The notes under the pieces were generated by a model. That model made no database searches, was not told the origin of the DNA, and was given only the letters and a program-made list of their open reading frames with translations. Shown here piece after piece: positions 49,857-58,881 of a stretch of 64,000 nt of DNA (position 1 is the first letter of the stretch; every line of letters starts with the position of its first letter). The stretch is taken from positions 124,001 through 188,000 of the forward strand of contig CAWFMV010000019.1 in assembly GCA_963817015.1 (NCBI GenBank), given 5' to 3'. The position numbers and the translations under genes were made by a program. The DNA is from VAZQ01 sp963817015 (lineage in GTDB: Bacteria; Pseudomonadota; Alphaproteobacteria; Rhizobiales; Xanthobacteraceae).

Positions 49857-50930
49857 ATGCGCAGCGTATCTCGTTCGTTGACTGCCGCGCTGCTGCTCGC
49901 GCTGACCGTTGGCGCGGCCTCCGCCCAGGCGCCGTTCTTCCAGGGCAAACAGATCAAGGTGCTGGTCGGCTTTCCGCCCGGCGGCGGCAGCGATCTCTAC
50001 GGCCGCGTCATCGCCGATGGGCTGGCGCGCCATGTCGAGGGCAAGCCCACGGTCATCGTGCAGAACATGCCGGGCGCGGCCAGCGTCGTCGCCATGAACA
50101 ACTATGTGGCCCGCGTGCCGCGCGATGGCACGACCGTGCTGGTCGGAACCGGCCAGCTGCTGGTGCGCCTGCTGCTTGGCCTCGATGGCGCGCGCGCGAA
50201 GGTCTCCGATCTCGTGGCCTTGGTCGCGACCCCGATGGGGCGGATCACCTATACGTCGCCGGCGAGCGGCATCAAGACGGCGAAGGACGTGCTCAATCCG
50301 AGCGAGCCGCTCGTCCTCGGCGTGCCCGAAGTGATCTCGACCATCGATGCCGTGCTCGGCCTTACCGTGCTGAAGGTGAAGTTCAAGTCGGTCACGGGCT
50401 ATCCCGGCAAGAGTGACGTGCGGCTCGCGCTGTTGCGCAACGAGGTCAATCTCGATTCGCAGGCGACACCGATCTTCGAGCAGAGCGTGCGACCATCGGT
50501 GAAGGACGGGCAGGCGCTGCCGCTGTTCGCGCAGGGCTTCATGGATGGCGATGAGCTCGTGCGCGATTCCGCCGCGCGTGACGTGCCGTCGGTGGGCGAG
50601 GTCTATCGCGCCATTCATGGCGTCGAGCCGTCGGGGCCGGCCTGGGAATCCTATAAGGCGGTGGCGCGCGCAATCGGCAACGGCGGCAAGATTCTCATGC
50701 TGCACAGCGACGCGCCGCCGGCGGCGCGTACGGCCCTCAAGACGGCGATCGAGGCCATGACGAGGGACCCCGAATACCTCAAGGTGGCCGAGACCGTGCT
50801 GGAAGGCTATGGCTTCAGCACCGGCGAAAGGCTCGAGGCCAACATCGCCGCCATCGGCCGGATGGATGCGGCCTCCATCGGCTGGCTGCAGGATCTGCTG
50901 AGCCGCGAATTTCGTATGAAATTCCACTAG
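49857..50930 (+). CDS. Bug-family (TctC)-like solute-binding protein 4
   Basis: Intact 357-aa protein; ATG 49857 follows GGGAGG. The signal peptide is SLTAALLLALTVGAASAQAP. The fold signature is IKVLVGFPPGGGSDLYGRVI and PTVIVQNMPGAASVVAMNNY. The middle deviates from typical Bug proteins (LGVPEVISTIDAVLGLTVLK, EVNLDSQATPIFEQSVRPSV), as in the tricarboxylate-binding subgroup with longer C-domains. It is divergent from Bug 3. No transporter membrane genes are adjacent. Confidence 0.88.
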   Translation: MRSVSRSLTAALLLALTVGAASAQAPFFQGKQIKVLVGFPPGGGSDLYGRVIADGLARHVEGKPTVIVQNMPGAASVVAMNNYVARVPRDGTTVLVGTGQLLVRLLLGLDGARAKVSDLVALVATPMGRITYTSPASGIKTAKDVLNPSEPLVLGVPEVISTIDAVLGLTVLKVKFKSVTGYPGKSDVRLALLRNEVNLDSQATPIFEQSVRPSVKDGQALPLFAQGFMDGDELVRDSAARDVPSVGEVYRAIHGVEPSGPAWESYKAVARAIGNGGKILMLHSDAPPAARTALKTAIEAMTRDPEYLKVAETVLEGYGFSTGERLEANIAAIGRMDAASIGWLQDLLSREFRMKFH

Positions 50931-51098
50931 CTTTTGAGCATGCAGTTGTATGGCGCTTGCGGTGCGACCCGGCTGCGGGTTGATCCGGGAGCAGCGGCGC
51001 ACGATATTGAGGGGGCCATCAAATCCTCACAAAAGCAGCGTCGGTCTCCCGCACTCCGTTCGTCGTATCATCGCTCTCTCCAACTCATTGATCGGGTC

Positions 51099-52931
51099 AT
51101 GTCCACATCATCTCCCAAGCGCACTGCCGCCAAGAAATTCGCCGTCCCGAAGGAGCTTGGCGATCTGCCCGAATGGAACCTCAGCGATCTTTATGCCGGC
51201 GTCGACGACCCGAAGGTGAAGCGCGATCTCGACCGCGCCGACGAGTACAGCAAGGCGTTCGAGGATGACTTCAAGGGCAAGCTCGCCGCGCTTCTCGATC
51301 AGCCCGATGGCGCGATCGCGCTTGCGCAGGCGATCGTGCGCTATGAGCAGCTCGACGATCTGCTCGGCCGGCTCGCCTCGTTTGCGGGCCTCATGCATGC
51401 CGGCGATACGGTCGATCCCGCCCGCGCGAAGTTCTATGGCGATGTGCAGGACCGCCTCACGACGGCGACCACGCATCTCCTGTTCTTCGTGCTCGAGCTC
51501 AATCGCATCGACGACGCCAAGCTCGAAGCCGCCATGCGCGAGCCCAAGCTCGCTTACTACCGACCCTGGCTCGAGGATATTCGCAAGGAGAAGCCCTATC
51601 AGCTCGAGGATCGCGTCGAGCAGCTCTTCCACGAAAAGTCAGTGACCGGCTATGGGGCCTGGAACCGGCTGTTCGACGAGACCATTGCGCGGTTGCGTTT
51701 CAGGGTCGGGCAAAAGTCGCTCGCGATCGAGCCGACGCTCTCGCTGTTGCAGGACCCCGATGGCGACCGCCGCAAGGCGGCCGCGGAAGCGTTGGCCAAG
51801 ACTTTCAAGGCCAGCCTTCCGCAGTTTGCGCTGATCACCAACACGCTCGCCAAGGACAAGGAGATCTCCGACCGCTGGCGTGGGTTCAAGGACATCGCGG
51901 ATTCCCGCCACCTCTCCAATCGGGTCGAGCCCGAGGTGGTGGAGGCGCTGGTGTCGGCGGTGCGCGCTGCCTATCCGCGGCTCTCGCATCGCTACTACGC
52001 CCTCAAGGCCAGCTGGTTCGGCAAGACGCGGCTCGCACATTGGGACCGTAACGCGCCGTTGCCCGAGGTCGAAGCGCGCACCATCGCGTGGAGCGAGGCG
52101 CAGGAGACCGTGCTCACCGCCTACCGCGCGTTCTCACCCGACATGGCAGAGATCGCGGAACGTTTCTTTGCGCGGCGATGGATCGATGCACCGGTGCGTC
52201 CCGGCAAGGCGCCCGGCGCTTTCGCGCATCCGACGGTGCCGTCGGCGCATCCGTTCGTGCTGCTCAACTATCAGGGCAAGCCGCGTGACGTGATGACGCT
52301 CGCGCATGAGCTCGGTCATGGCGTGCATCAGGTGCTCGCCGCGCCCAACGGCGCCCTGATGGCGCCGACGCCGCTCACGCTGGCGGAGACCGCGAGCGTG
52401 TTCGGCGAGATGCTCACCTTCAAGCGGCTCCTCGCCGGCATCACCGACACCAAGCAGCGCAAGGCCATGCTCGCCGCCAAGGTCGAGGACATGATCAACA
52501 CGGTGGTGCGGCAGATCGCCTTCTACACGTTCGAGCGCAAGGTTCACGGCGAGCGCCGCAACGGCGAGCTGACCGCGGACCAGATCAGCGCGTTCTGGAT
52601 GGAGGTGCAGAATGAAAGCCTCGGCCCGGCGATCGATTTGAGGCCCGGCTACGAGACCTTCTGGGCCTATATCCCGCACTTCGTGCACTCCCCGTTCTAC
52701 GTCTACGCCTATGCGTTCGGCGACTGCCTGGTGAACTCGCTCTATGCGGTCTACGAGCGCGCCACCGAGGGCTTCGCCGATCGCTACCTGGCGATGCTGG
52801 CGGCCGGCGGCACCAAGCACCATGGCGAGCTGCTCAAGCCGTTCGGGCTCGATGCCCGCGACCCGGCCTTCTGGCAAGGCGGCCTGCGCGTGATCGAGGG
52901 CATGATCACGGAGCTTGAGGGGTTGGGGTAA
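51099..52931 (+). CDS. pepF: Oligoendopeptidase F (M3 family metallopeptidase)
   Basis: Intact, about 610 aa from ATG 51099; the frame is open further upstream but the N-terminus FAVPKELGDLPEWNLSDLYA is typical of the family. The zinc site is VMTLAHELGHGVHQVLAA (HELGH near residue 403) with the downstream Glu in LTLAETASVFGEMLTFKRLL. The C-terminus has HFVHSPFYVYAYAFGDCLVN. It degrades short peptides in the cytoplasm; no signal peptide is seen. It is transcribed with the same direction as Bug 4 but 168 bp apart. Confidence 0.95.
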   Translation: MSTSSPKRTAAKKFAVPKELGDLPEWNLSDLYAGVDDPKVKRDLDRADEYSKAFEDDFKGKLAALLDQPDGAIALAQAIVRYEQLDDLLGRLASFAGLMHAGDTVDPARAKFYGDVQDRLTTATTHLLFFVLELNRIDDAKLEAAMREPKLAYYRPWLEDIRKEKPYQLEDRVEQLFHEKSVTGYGAWNRLFDETIARLRFRVGQKSLAIEPTLSLLQDPDGDRRKAAAEALAKTFKASLPQFALITNTLAKDKEISDRWRGFKDIADSRHLSNRVEPEVVEALVSAVRAAYPRLSHRYYALKASWFGKTRLAHWDRNAPLPEVEARTIAWSEAQETVLTAYRAFSPDMAEIAERFFARRWIDAPVRPGKAPGAFAHPTVPSAHPFVLLNYQGKPRDVMTLAHELGHGVHQVLAAPNGALMAPTPLTLAETASVFGEMLTFKRLLAGITDTKQRKAMLAAKVEDMINTVVRQIAFYTFERKVHGERRNGELTADQISAFWMEVQNESLGPAIDLRPGYETFWAYIPHFVHSPFYVYAYAFGDCLVNSLYAVYERATEGFADRYLAMLAAGGTKHHGELLKPFGLDARDPAFWQGGLRVIEGMITELEGLG

Positions 52932-52988
52932 GGTCATACAAGTTATTGATAAGACATGAATTTTCTCTTCTTATGCAGGCCATGCCCC

Positions 52989-53213
52989 ATGAAGATCCAG
53001 ATCAAGAAGATTGGCAATTCTGACGGGCTCATCCTGCCCAAGGAGCTGATGCAGCGGCTTGATCTGAAGCGCGGTCAGCAGTTGCACATCGTCGAACTCG
53101 CCGGAGGCGGCTTTCAGGCGCTGCCCTACGATCCGGATTTCGAGAAGACGATGGATCTCGCCGACGAGATCATCGACGAATACCGGGACACGCTCGCAAC
53201 TCTCGCCAAATGA
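52989..53213 (+). CDS. AbrB/MazE-type DNA-binding protein, no toxin partner
   Basis: 74 aa from ATG 52989. The swapped-hairpin domain reads KIQIKKIGNSDGLILPKELM, QRLDLKRGQQLHIVELAGGG. The C-terminal acidic tail (KTMDLADEIIDEYRDTLATL) is the part that binds toxins in MazE-like antitoxins. No small toxin gene (MazF, VapC or Doc) lies within reach on either side: the next gene is a convergent permease 73 bp away. It may be a solo regulator or a remnant of a toxin-antitoxin pair. Confidence 0.85.
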   Translation: MKIQIKKIGNSDGLILPKELMQRLDLKRGQQLHIVELAGGGFQALPYDPDFEKTMDLADEIIDEYRDTLATLAK

Positions 53214-53285
53214 GCGACTGCGATCGAAGCGCTTACGCGCTTCGCCGCTCAAGACCATCGCTGCCCAACGCCACTGAAGGCGCCG

Positions 53286-54029
53286 TCAGCCCGCGACCTG
53301 CTCCTGGATGGCCTGCAGGAACGCCGCCATCAGGATGGTCGGAATACCGATGAGCCCGATGGCGGCCATGGTGGTGATCATGTCGGGCGTGCTGGCCGAC
53401 TGCGCGATGAAGTGCCCCACGCCATGCTCGCCCGCCATGAACTCGACGATGACGAGCGCGGTCACGCCGATCACCACGCCCACTCGCAGGCCGCCGATGA
53501 TGGCCGCTGCCACGGCCGCGGTATTTGCCGTGTTCACTTCCACGACCGGAGCATGACGCCGCGACTTGCTCATGTTCGTCACAATCAGCCGCTTCGTGCC
53601 CGTTGCGACCATCACCATGTTCATGATCGGCAATCCAACCATGACGAAGACCGCGACCGCGCGGGTTGCGATCGACACGCCCCACCAGGCGAAAAAAAGC
53701 GGCACCAGGAGGACCAGCGGTGTTGCGCCGAACGTGACCGCAAATGGCCCGAACAGCCAGCGCGTTCCCTTCGACATGCCGGCGATCATCCCGAAGAACA
53801 CGCCAGCCAGGAGCGCCGGCAGAAGACCGATCAGAAGGGCCGTCATGCTGTCGCCGAAATCGCGCAGAAATTCGTCGCTGGGTGCAAGCTCGATCGCTCT
53901 CTGCAGAACCGACGGCAAGCTCGGAAGCTTGGCCGTGTTGTCGATCATTGGGGCAGCGATGACCCAGGCTGCCGCGATGAGGGCGAGCCCGATGATAGCC
54001 TCCAGCAGCGTTCTGACAAACGGCGGCAT
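53286..54029 (-). CDS. ABC transporter permease, paralog 1
   Basis: Intact, about 247 aa from ATG 54029 (MPPFVRTLLEAIIGLALIAA). It has five or six TM segments of the SsuC/TauC type: MTALLIGLLPALLAGVFFGM, PLVLLVPLFFAWWGVSIATR, AVAVFVMVGLPIMNMVMVAT and MITTMAAIGLIGIPTILMAA. The internal loop GLRVGVVIGVTALVIVEFMA corresponds to the EAA-like coupling region. No ATPase or binding-protein gene is near. It resembles the permease at 54386-55054, with about 30 extra residues (MSKSRRHAPVVEVNTANTAA). Confidence 0.87.
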   Translation of the reverse strand: MPPFVRTLLEAIIGLALIAAAWVIAAPMIDNTAKLPSLPSVLQRAIELAPSDEFLRDFGDSMTALLIGLLPALLAGVFFGMIAGMSKGTRWLFGPFAVTFGATPLVLLVPLFFAWWGVSIATRAVAVFVMVGLPIMNMVMVATGTKRLIVTNMSKSRRHAPVVEVNTANTAAVAAAIIGGLRVGVVIGVTALVIVEFMAGEHGVGHFIAQSASTPDMITTMAAIGLIGIPTILMAAFLQAIQEQVAG

Positions 54030-54102
54030 CCAATACTCCCGATTCAAAAAGGTGCGCGAACCTATCACGCGTCCTCCACGGAAGCATGCGCAGAATCCGT
54101 GA

Positions 54103-54177
54103 CTAGTGCCCCGTTTCCGAAGTTCGTGATACACCTCAGCACGCTCTGACACGAACTTCGGAAACAAAGGGCACTAG
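54103..54177. repeat. Long hairpin element with CTAGTGCC/GGCACTAG-type ends, copy 1
   Basis: The arm beginning CTAGTGCCC at 54103 pairs over about 25 bases with the arm ending GGGCACTAG at 54177. The inner stem is CCGAAGTTCGTG with CACGAACTTCGG. The loop is about 24 bases. It lies between two paralogous permease genes. Confidence 0.88.
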
Positions 54178-54190
54178 CAACTCTATGATT

Positions 54191-54268
54191 CTAGTGCCGC
54201 TTTTCGATTTGAAGTTCCTAACAGAATTTGCTGCAGGTGGCGTAGGAACTTCAAATCGGCGGCACTAG
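54191..54268. repeat. Long hairpin element with CTAGTGCC/GGCACTAG ends, copy 2
   Basis: It starts CTAGTGCC at 54191 and ends GGCACTAG at 54268. The inner stem CGATTTGAAGTTCCTA pairs with TAGGAACTTCAAATCG. The stem sequence is unrelated to copy 1, which is 13 bases upstream; only the ends are shared. The rest of the gap 54030-54385 holds no gene. Confidence 0.88.
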
Positions 54269-54385
54269 GCGAAGAACACATCCTGTGCGCGATAAGTTAG
54301 AGGCACGCGGGCAGTGAAAACTATTCCACGTGCTTGAAAAGCTTGCAGAAGTCACGCGTGCCTGCGACCGAACGCGCTCGCCGCC

Positions 54386-55054
54386 TCAATCCCCAACCTG
54401 TGCTTCGATCGCCTGCAGCAGCGCCGCCACCGCGATGGTCGGGACTGTCACCAGCACGGTCCCCGCCAGGGTTGCGGTGGTGTCGAACATGCTTGCGGAG
54501 CTCATGATGACATAACCGACGCCGCGGCTGCCAGCGACGAACTCGGCGACGATCAGCGCGCTCACGCCCAGCACCACGCCGAGTCGCAAGCCGTGCAGGA
54601 TCGCGACCGTGCGGCTTTTCTCGCCCGCTGCGACCATGACCGCGTTCATGACCGGAAACCCGGCCACGACCCCGACAAGGCCGGCCTTCATGGCCATGGT
54701 CAGCCCCCACCAGGCAACGAACATGGGCAACAGCGCGACCAGCGGCGCGGCGCCAAGCGTGACCGCGAGCGGTCCGACCAGCAATCGAATGCCTGACGAT
54801 GCATCGGCCATCATGCCGAGCAGGATGGCGCCGATCAGGGCAGGCAACAGGCCGTAGAGCAGGGCTGTGCCGCTGTCAGTCGCATGGCGGATATAATCGG
54901 GGCTCTGCGCGAGCGCGATCGCCTTGTTGACAACCACAATCATGGCCGGAAGCCTTGTCGGATTGTCCATCAGACGCGCAGCGACCTCCCAACCCGCGGC
55001 AATCAGGGCGAGGCCAACCAGGGTGTAAAACAATATTCGGAAAAACGGCGGCAC
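54386..55054 (-). CDS. ABC transporter permease, paralog 2
   Basis: Start GTG 55054 follows GGAGGTTCCG and gives MPPFFRILFYTLVGLALIAA, matching the start of paralog 1; TTG 55078 has no ribosome-binding site. About 222 aa. TM segments include GTALLYGLLPALIGAILLGM, PLVALLPMFVAWWGLTMAMK and AGTVLVTVPTIAVAALLQAI, with GLRLGVVLGVSALIVAEFVA in the coupling region. Together with paralog 1 it could form a heterodimeric channel, but the ATPase and binding protein must be encoded elsewhere. Confidence 0.87.
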   Translation of the reverse strand: MPPFFRILFYTLVGLALIAAGWEVAARLMDNPTRLPAMIVVVNKAIALAQSPDYIRHATDSGTALLYGLLPALIGAILLGMMADASSGIRLLVGPLAVTLGAAPLVALLPMFVAWWGLTMAMKAGLVGVVAGFPVMNAVMVAAGEKSRTVAILHGLRLGVVLGVSALIVAEFVAGSRGVGYVIMSSASMFDTTATLAGTVLVTVPTIAVAALLQAIEAQVGD

Positions 55055-55280
55055 CGGAACCTCCAGCGTTCCAATCAAGCGGTTGATTGTGATCTCGGCA
55101 TATCCAGGCGGACCGCAGCAGGATCATGGCAGACCAGCGCCACTTTGCCATATTTCCATCGTGGTGCGTGGCAGGATGAGACCGATCGTTTGCTGTGCGG
55201 CAATATGCGGCTGTCGTAGTGTCGGCCGCAACGTGTTGATGAGACCCATCTATAGCCGATTGGACTAAGCTGATTGGACG

Positions 55281-56681
55281 ATGGCTGATCAGGAACAGAA
55301 CCGCTTTTCCGCCCGCGCCGCGCGCTATGCCCGGGTCGGCGCCAATATCGGGGGCATAGCCGCCCGTTTCGCGGGCGCGCGCCTGTTCGGGCTCGACCTC
55401 GACCGCGATCGCAACGCCGCGGAGCTTGCGGTGGCGCTCGGTGGCCTCAAAGGCCCGATCATGAAGGTCGCGCAGCTTTTGTCCACCATCCCGGATGCGC
55501 TGCCGCCCGAATACGCCGCCGAGCTCGCCAAGCTGCAGAGCCAGGCCCCGCCGATGGGCTGGGCTTTCGTCAAGCGCCGCATGAGCGCCGAGCTGGGGAC
55601 CGACTGGCAGGGAAAGTTCGCGCATTTCGAGCACCATCCCGCGGCGGCCGCCTCGCTCGGCCAGGTACACCGCGCGCGTGCCCATGGCGACTCGGACCAC
55701 GGCTCGGACGGCGGCGCAGACGGCGGCTCAGACTTGGCCTGCAAGCTGCAATATCCCGATATGCAGTCAGCAGTAGAAGCCGATCTGCAGCAGCTCGGGC
55801 TACTGTTTTCCATTCACCGGCGTATGGACCCCGCCATCGACACCAGCGAGATCGCGCAGGAGATCGGTGCGCGCATTCGCGAGGAGCTCGACTACCGGCG
55901 CGAAGCCAAGCATGTCGCGCTCTATGGCGCCATGCTTGCCGGCAATGATCTCATCCGGGTGCCGCGGCCCTGGCCGGAGCTTTCGACCGGACGGCTGCTG
56001 ACCCTCGATTGGCTCGAAGGCCGCCCCATGCTCGACCATAAGGATGACGCGCTGGCGGTGCGCAACCGGCTCGCCACCGCGATGTTCTCGGCCTGGTGGT
56101 TCCCGTTCAGCCGGTTTGGCGTGATCCATGGCGATCCGCATCTCGGCAACTATTCGGTGTTCGAGCAGGGCGGCGAGGGCGGCGGCATCAACCTGCTCGA
56201 CTATGGCTGCATCCGCATCTTCCCCCCCAAATTCGTGGGCGGCGTGGTCGACCTCTACAACGGGTTGCGCACCGGCGACGAGGCGCTGGTCGTGCGCGCC
56301 TACGAGACCTGGGGCTTCAAGCGCCTTACCCGCGAGCTGATCGATACGCTCAATATCTGGGCGCGCTTCATCTATGGGCCGCTGCTCGACGACCGCGTGC
56401 GCAGCCTCGCCGACGGCGTGAAGCCTGCCGAATATGGGCGCCGCGAGGCGTTCCGCGTGCATCAGGCGCTCAAGCAGAAGGGGCCGGTCACGGTGCCGCG
56501 CGAGTTCGTGTTCATGGACCGCGCCGCCATCGGGCTTGGCGGCGTGTTTCTGCATCTGCGGGCGGAGCTCAATTTCTATCGGCTGTTCAACGAGGCGATC
56601 GAGGACTTCTCGATCGAGCGGGTGCGCGAGCGGCAGGAGCAGGCGCTGGCGGCGGCGGGCTTGGTGGGCCAGGACGCTTGA
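55281..56681 (+). CDS. ABC1/UbiB-family atypical kinase
   Basis: Intact 466-aa protein. The ABC1 signature begins with LGGLKGPIMKVAQLLSTIPD, where the KxGQ motif reads K-V-A-Q. The Ala-rich nucleotide loop is AAAASLGQVHRARAH. The kinase core has LACKLQYPDMQSAVEADLQQ, EELDYRREAKH, GVIHGDPHLGNYSVF (catalytic HGDxHxxN) and NLLDYGCIRIFPP (DFG-like). Relatives support ubiquinone synthesis, but this subgroup's role is uncertain. A Gly/Asp/Ser run of about 15 residues is inserted between the Ala-rich loop and the Lys strand. Confidence 0.9.
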   Translation: MADQEQNRFSARAARYARVGANIGGIAARFAGARLFGLDLDRDRNAAELAVALGGLKGPIMKVAQLLSTIPDALPPEYAAELAKLQSQAPPMGWAFVKRRMSAELGTDWQGKFAHFEHHPAAAASLGQVHRARAHGDSDHGSDGGADGGSDLACKLQYPDMQSAVEADLQQLGLLFSIHRRMDPAIDTSEIAQEIGARIREELDYRREAKHVALYGAMLAGNDLIRVPRPWPELSTGRLLTLDWLEGRPMLDHKDDALAVRNRLATAMFSAWWFPFSRFGVIHGDPHLGNYSVFEQGGEGGGINLLDYGCIRIFPPKFVGGVVDLYNGLRTGDEALVVRAYETWGFKRLTRELIDTLNIWARFIYGPLLDDRVRSLADGVKPAEYGRREAFRVHQALKQKGPVTVPREFVFMDRAAIGLGGVFLHLRAELNFYRLFNEAIEDFSIERVRERQEQALAAAGLVGQDA

Positions 56682-56821
56682 TAGGTCCCCGGATGATCTT
56701 GCCGCGCGGCGGTCAGCTATGACCCCGATTGGCGGGGGTTTACGCGCTCGTACCGTTGCCCTCCTGCGACATTTGCGCTAAGCCCCGGCCGCTGGGGCAA
56801 ATACTCTTTCCGGAGGCTTCG

Positions 56822-57124
56822 ATGGCGGACCACGGCAAGGTCGAATACGCGACCGCGACCGGTAATGACCTCGCCGCACATGAGGCGACCTACAAGGGTT
56901 TCGTGCAGCTGGCCTATGTGGGCAGTGCGTTGTGCGTCTGCATCGCCATCGGGCTCGCAATCGGTGGAACAACCGGCCGCTGGGGGATCGCGCTGCCGAT
57001 CATCTTCCTGCTCGCGCCGATCGTGGCCGCGCATGGGCTTGCCAGCGGGGCACGGACGCCGAGTGCCGTCATGGTGGTCATCGCGCTGCTCGGTCTCGCA
57101 TTTGCGGCAACTTGGAGCGGTTGA
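56822..57124 (+). CDS. aa3-type cytochrome c oxidase subunit IV
   Basis: Intact, about 100 aa from ATG 56822. The N-terminal part MADHGKVEYATATGNDLAAH, EATYKGFVQLAYVGSALC is typical of the small bacterial aa3-oxidase subunit IV (COX4_pro_2), followed by three hydrophobic segments (VCIAIGLAIGG, GIALPIIFLLAPIVAAHGLA, VMVVIALLGLAFAATW). It precedes pntAA in many Rhizobiales, as here. It lies in the inner membrane. Confidence 0.88.
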   Translation: MADHGKVEYATATGNDLAAHEATYKGFVQLAYVGSALCVCIAIGLAIGGTTGRWGIALPIIFLLAPIVAAHGLASGARTPSAVMVVIALLGLAFAATWSG

Positions 57125-57181
57125 GAGCCTTGGTCGAAAGCCTTGCACGCCGCAGCGTCAAGCTCTTGAGGAGACGGGGCG

Positions 57182-58316
57182 ATGCGCATAGCAGTCGCGC
57201 GTGAGACCGATTCCAACGAAGACCGGGTCGCCGCGACGCCGGAAACCGTCAGGAAGATGAAGTCCCTCGGCGCCGAGGTCGTGGTCGAGCCGGGCGCGGG
57301 CGTGAAGTCCGGCTTCCCTGACACCGAATACACGGCTGCCGGCGCCACCATCGTGACGGATGCCGCCAAGGACGCCGACGTGGTGTTGAAGGTGCGCCGG
57401 CCGGGCGCGCTTGAAGTCGCCCTCTACAAGCAGGGCGCGCTCGTCATCGCGATCATGGATCCGTACGGCAACGAGGCCGCCCTCAAGGCCCTGGCGGAGG
57501 CCGGCATCGTGACCTTCGCGATGGAGCTGATGCCGCGCATCACCCGCGCGCAGTCGATGGACGTGCTGTCGAGCCAGGCCAATCTCGCCGGCTACCGCGC
57601 GGTGATCGACGGCGCCGCCGAATATGGCCGCGCGCTGCCGATGATGATGACGGCCGCCGGCACGGTGCCGGCCGCCAAGGTGTTCATCATGGGCGCCGGC
57701 GTCGCCGGCCTGCAGGCGATCGCGACCGCGCGCCGGCTCGGCGCCGTCGTCACGGCGACCGACGTGCGGCCCGCCGCCAAGGAGCAGGTGGAAAGCCTCG
57801 GCGCCAAGTTCATCGCGGTCGAGGACGAGGAGTTCAAGCAGGCCGAGACCGCCGCCGGCTACGCCAAGGAGATGTCGAAGGAGTACCAGGCCAAGCAGGC
57901 TGCGCTGGTCGCCGAGCACATCAAGAAGCAGGACATCGTCATCACCACCGCGCTCATTCCGGGCCGGCCGGCGCCGCGGCTGATCTCCAAGGAGATGGTG
58001 ACCTCGATGCGGCCGGGCTCGGTGATCGTCGATCTCGCGGTCGAGCGTGGCGGCAATTGCGAGCTTGCGAAGCCCGGCGAGGTCGGCGGACGTCAACGGC
58101 GTCAAGATCGTCGGCCACCTCAACATGGCGGGCCGCATCGCCGCCTCGGCGTCGAGCCTCTACGCCAAGAACCTCTACAATTTCCTCGAGACCCTGATCG
58201 ACAAGAAGGAAAAGACGCTCGCCGTCAAATGGGACGACGAGATCGTCAAGGCCACCGCGCTGACGCGCGACGGCGCCGTCGTGCATCCGAGCTTCGCGCC
58301 GAAAAGCGCCGCGTGA
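57182..58316 (+). CDS. pntAA: NAD(P) transhydrogenase, NAD-binding alpha-1 subunit (one frameshift)
   Basis: With pntAB and pntB it couples hydride transfer from NADH to NADP+ with proton flow. The AlaDH/PNT N-domain begins MRIAVARETDSNEDRVAATP. The NAD-binding fold has KVFIMGAGVAGLQAIATARR and VTATDVRPAAKEQVESLGAK. The mobile loop region is followed by IITTALIPGRPAPRLISKEM-type sequence. An extra G near 58085 breaks the frame; removal gives PGEVADVNGVKIVGHLNMAG. About 378 aa corrected. The stop at 58316 is 25 bp before pntAB. Confidence 0.95.
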
Positions 58317-58341
58317 CGCGCGGCCTTGAGGAGATCCGACC

Positions 58342-58758
58342 ATGCTGATCGTTCCACCCGCTGGCCTCGCAAGCTCCGGCGACGTTGTGCTCGCCCAGCT
58401 CGACATCATATCGACGGCGGCGGCGCCACCGCGGAGGCCGCGACCGGCGGAGCGGTCGATCCATTCGTGTTCCGGCTCTCGATCTTCGTGCTGGCGGTGT
58501 TCGTCGGCTACTACGTGGTGTGGTCGGTGACGCCGGCGCTGCACACGCCGCTGATGTCGGTGACCAACGCGATCTCCTCGGTGATCGTGGTCGGCGCGCT
58601 GCTTGCGGTCGGCGTCACGCTGGTCGGCGGACGACTTCGGCCCGATCTGGGCGCGCTCCCTCGGCTTCGTCGCGCTCGTCTTCGCCTCGATCAACATCTT
58701 CGGCGGCTTCCTCGTCACCCAGCGCATGCTGGCGATGTACCAGAAGAAGAAGAAATGA
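58342..58758 (+). CDS. pntAB: NAD(P) transhydrogenase, alpha-2 membrane subunit (two frameshifts)
   Basis: A small membrane subunit. After a shift near 58410, where the family reading LDIIDGGG is interrupted, the frame reads AVDPFVFRLSIFVLAVFVGY, YVVWSVTPALHTPLMSVTNA and ISSVIVVGALLAVG. A second extra G near 58630 precedes DDFGPIWARSLGFVALVFAS and NIFGGFLVTQRMLAMYQKKK. With both corrected it is about 138 aa with four TM helices, normal for PntAB. Confidence 0.93.
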
Positions 58759-58786
58759 GGGCGCTCGGTCTTTATCGCTGTTTGCT

Positions 58787-58862
58787 GTCATTGCCGGGCC
58801 TGACCCGGCAATCCATCCTTCTTCGTGAAAAGATGGATGCGCGGGTCAAGCCCGCGCATGAC
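58787..58862. repeat. Palindromic element between pntAB and pntB
   Basis: Two nested stems: TGCCGGG with CCCGGCA on the left and GCGGG with CCCGC on the right, joined by ATCCATC pairing with GATGGAT. It fills the only wide gap of the operon and resembles rhizobial RIME/REP elements. It could affect pntB mRNA stability. Confidence 0.8.
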
Positions 58863-58881
58863 GGACGGAGGAGCTGCTCGC

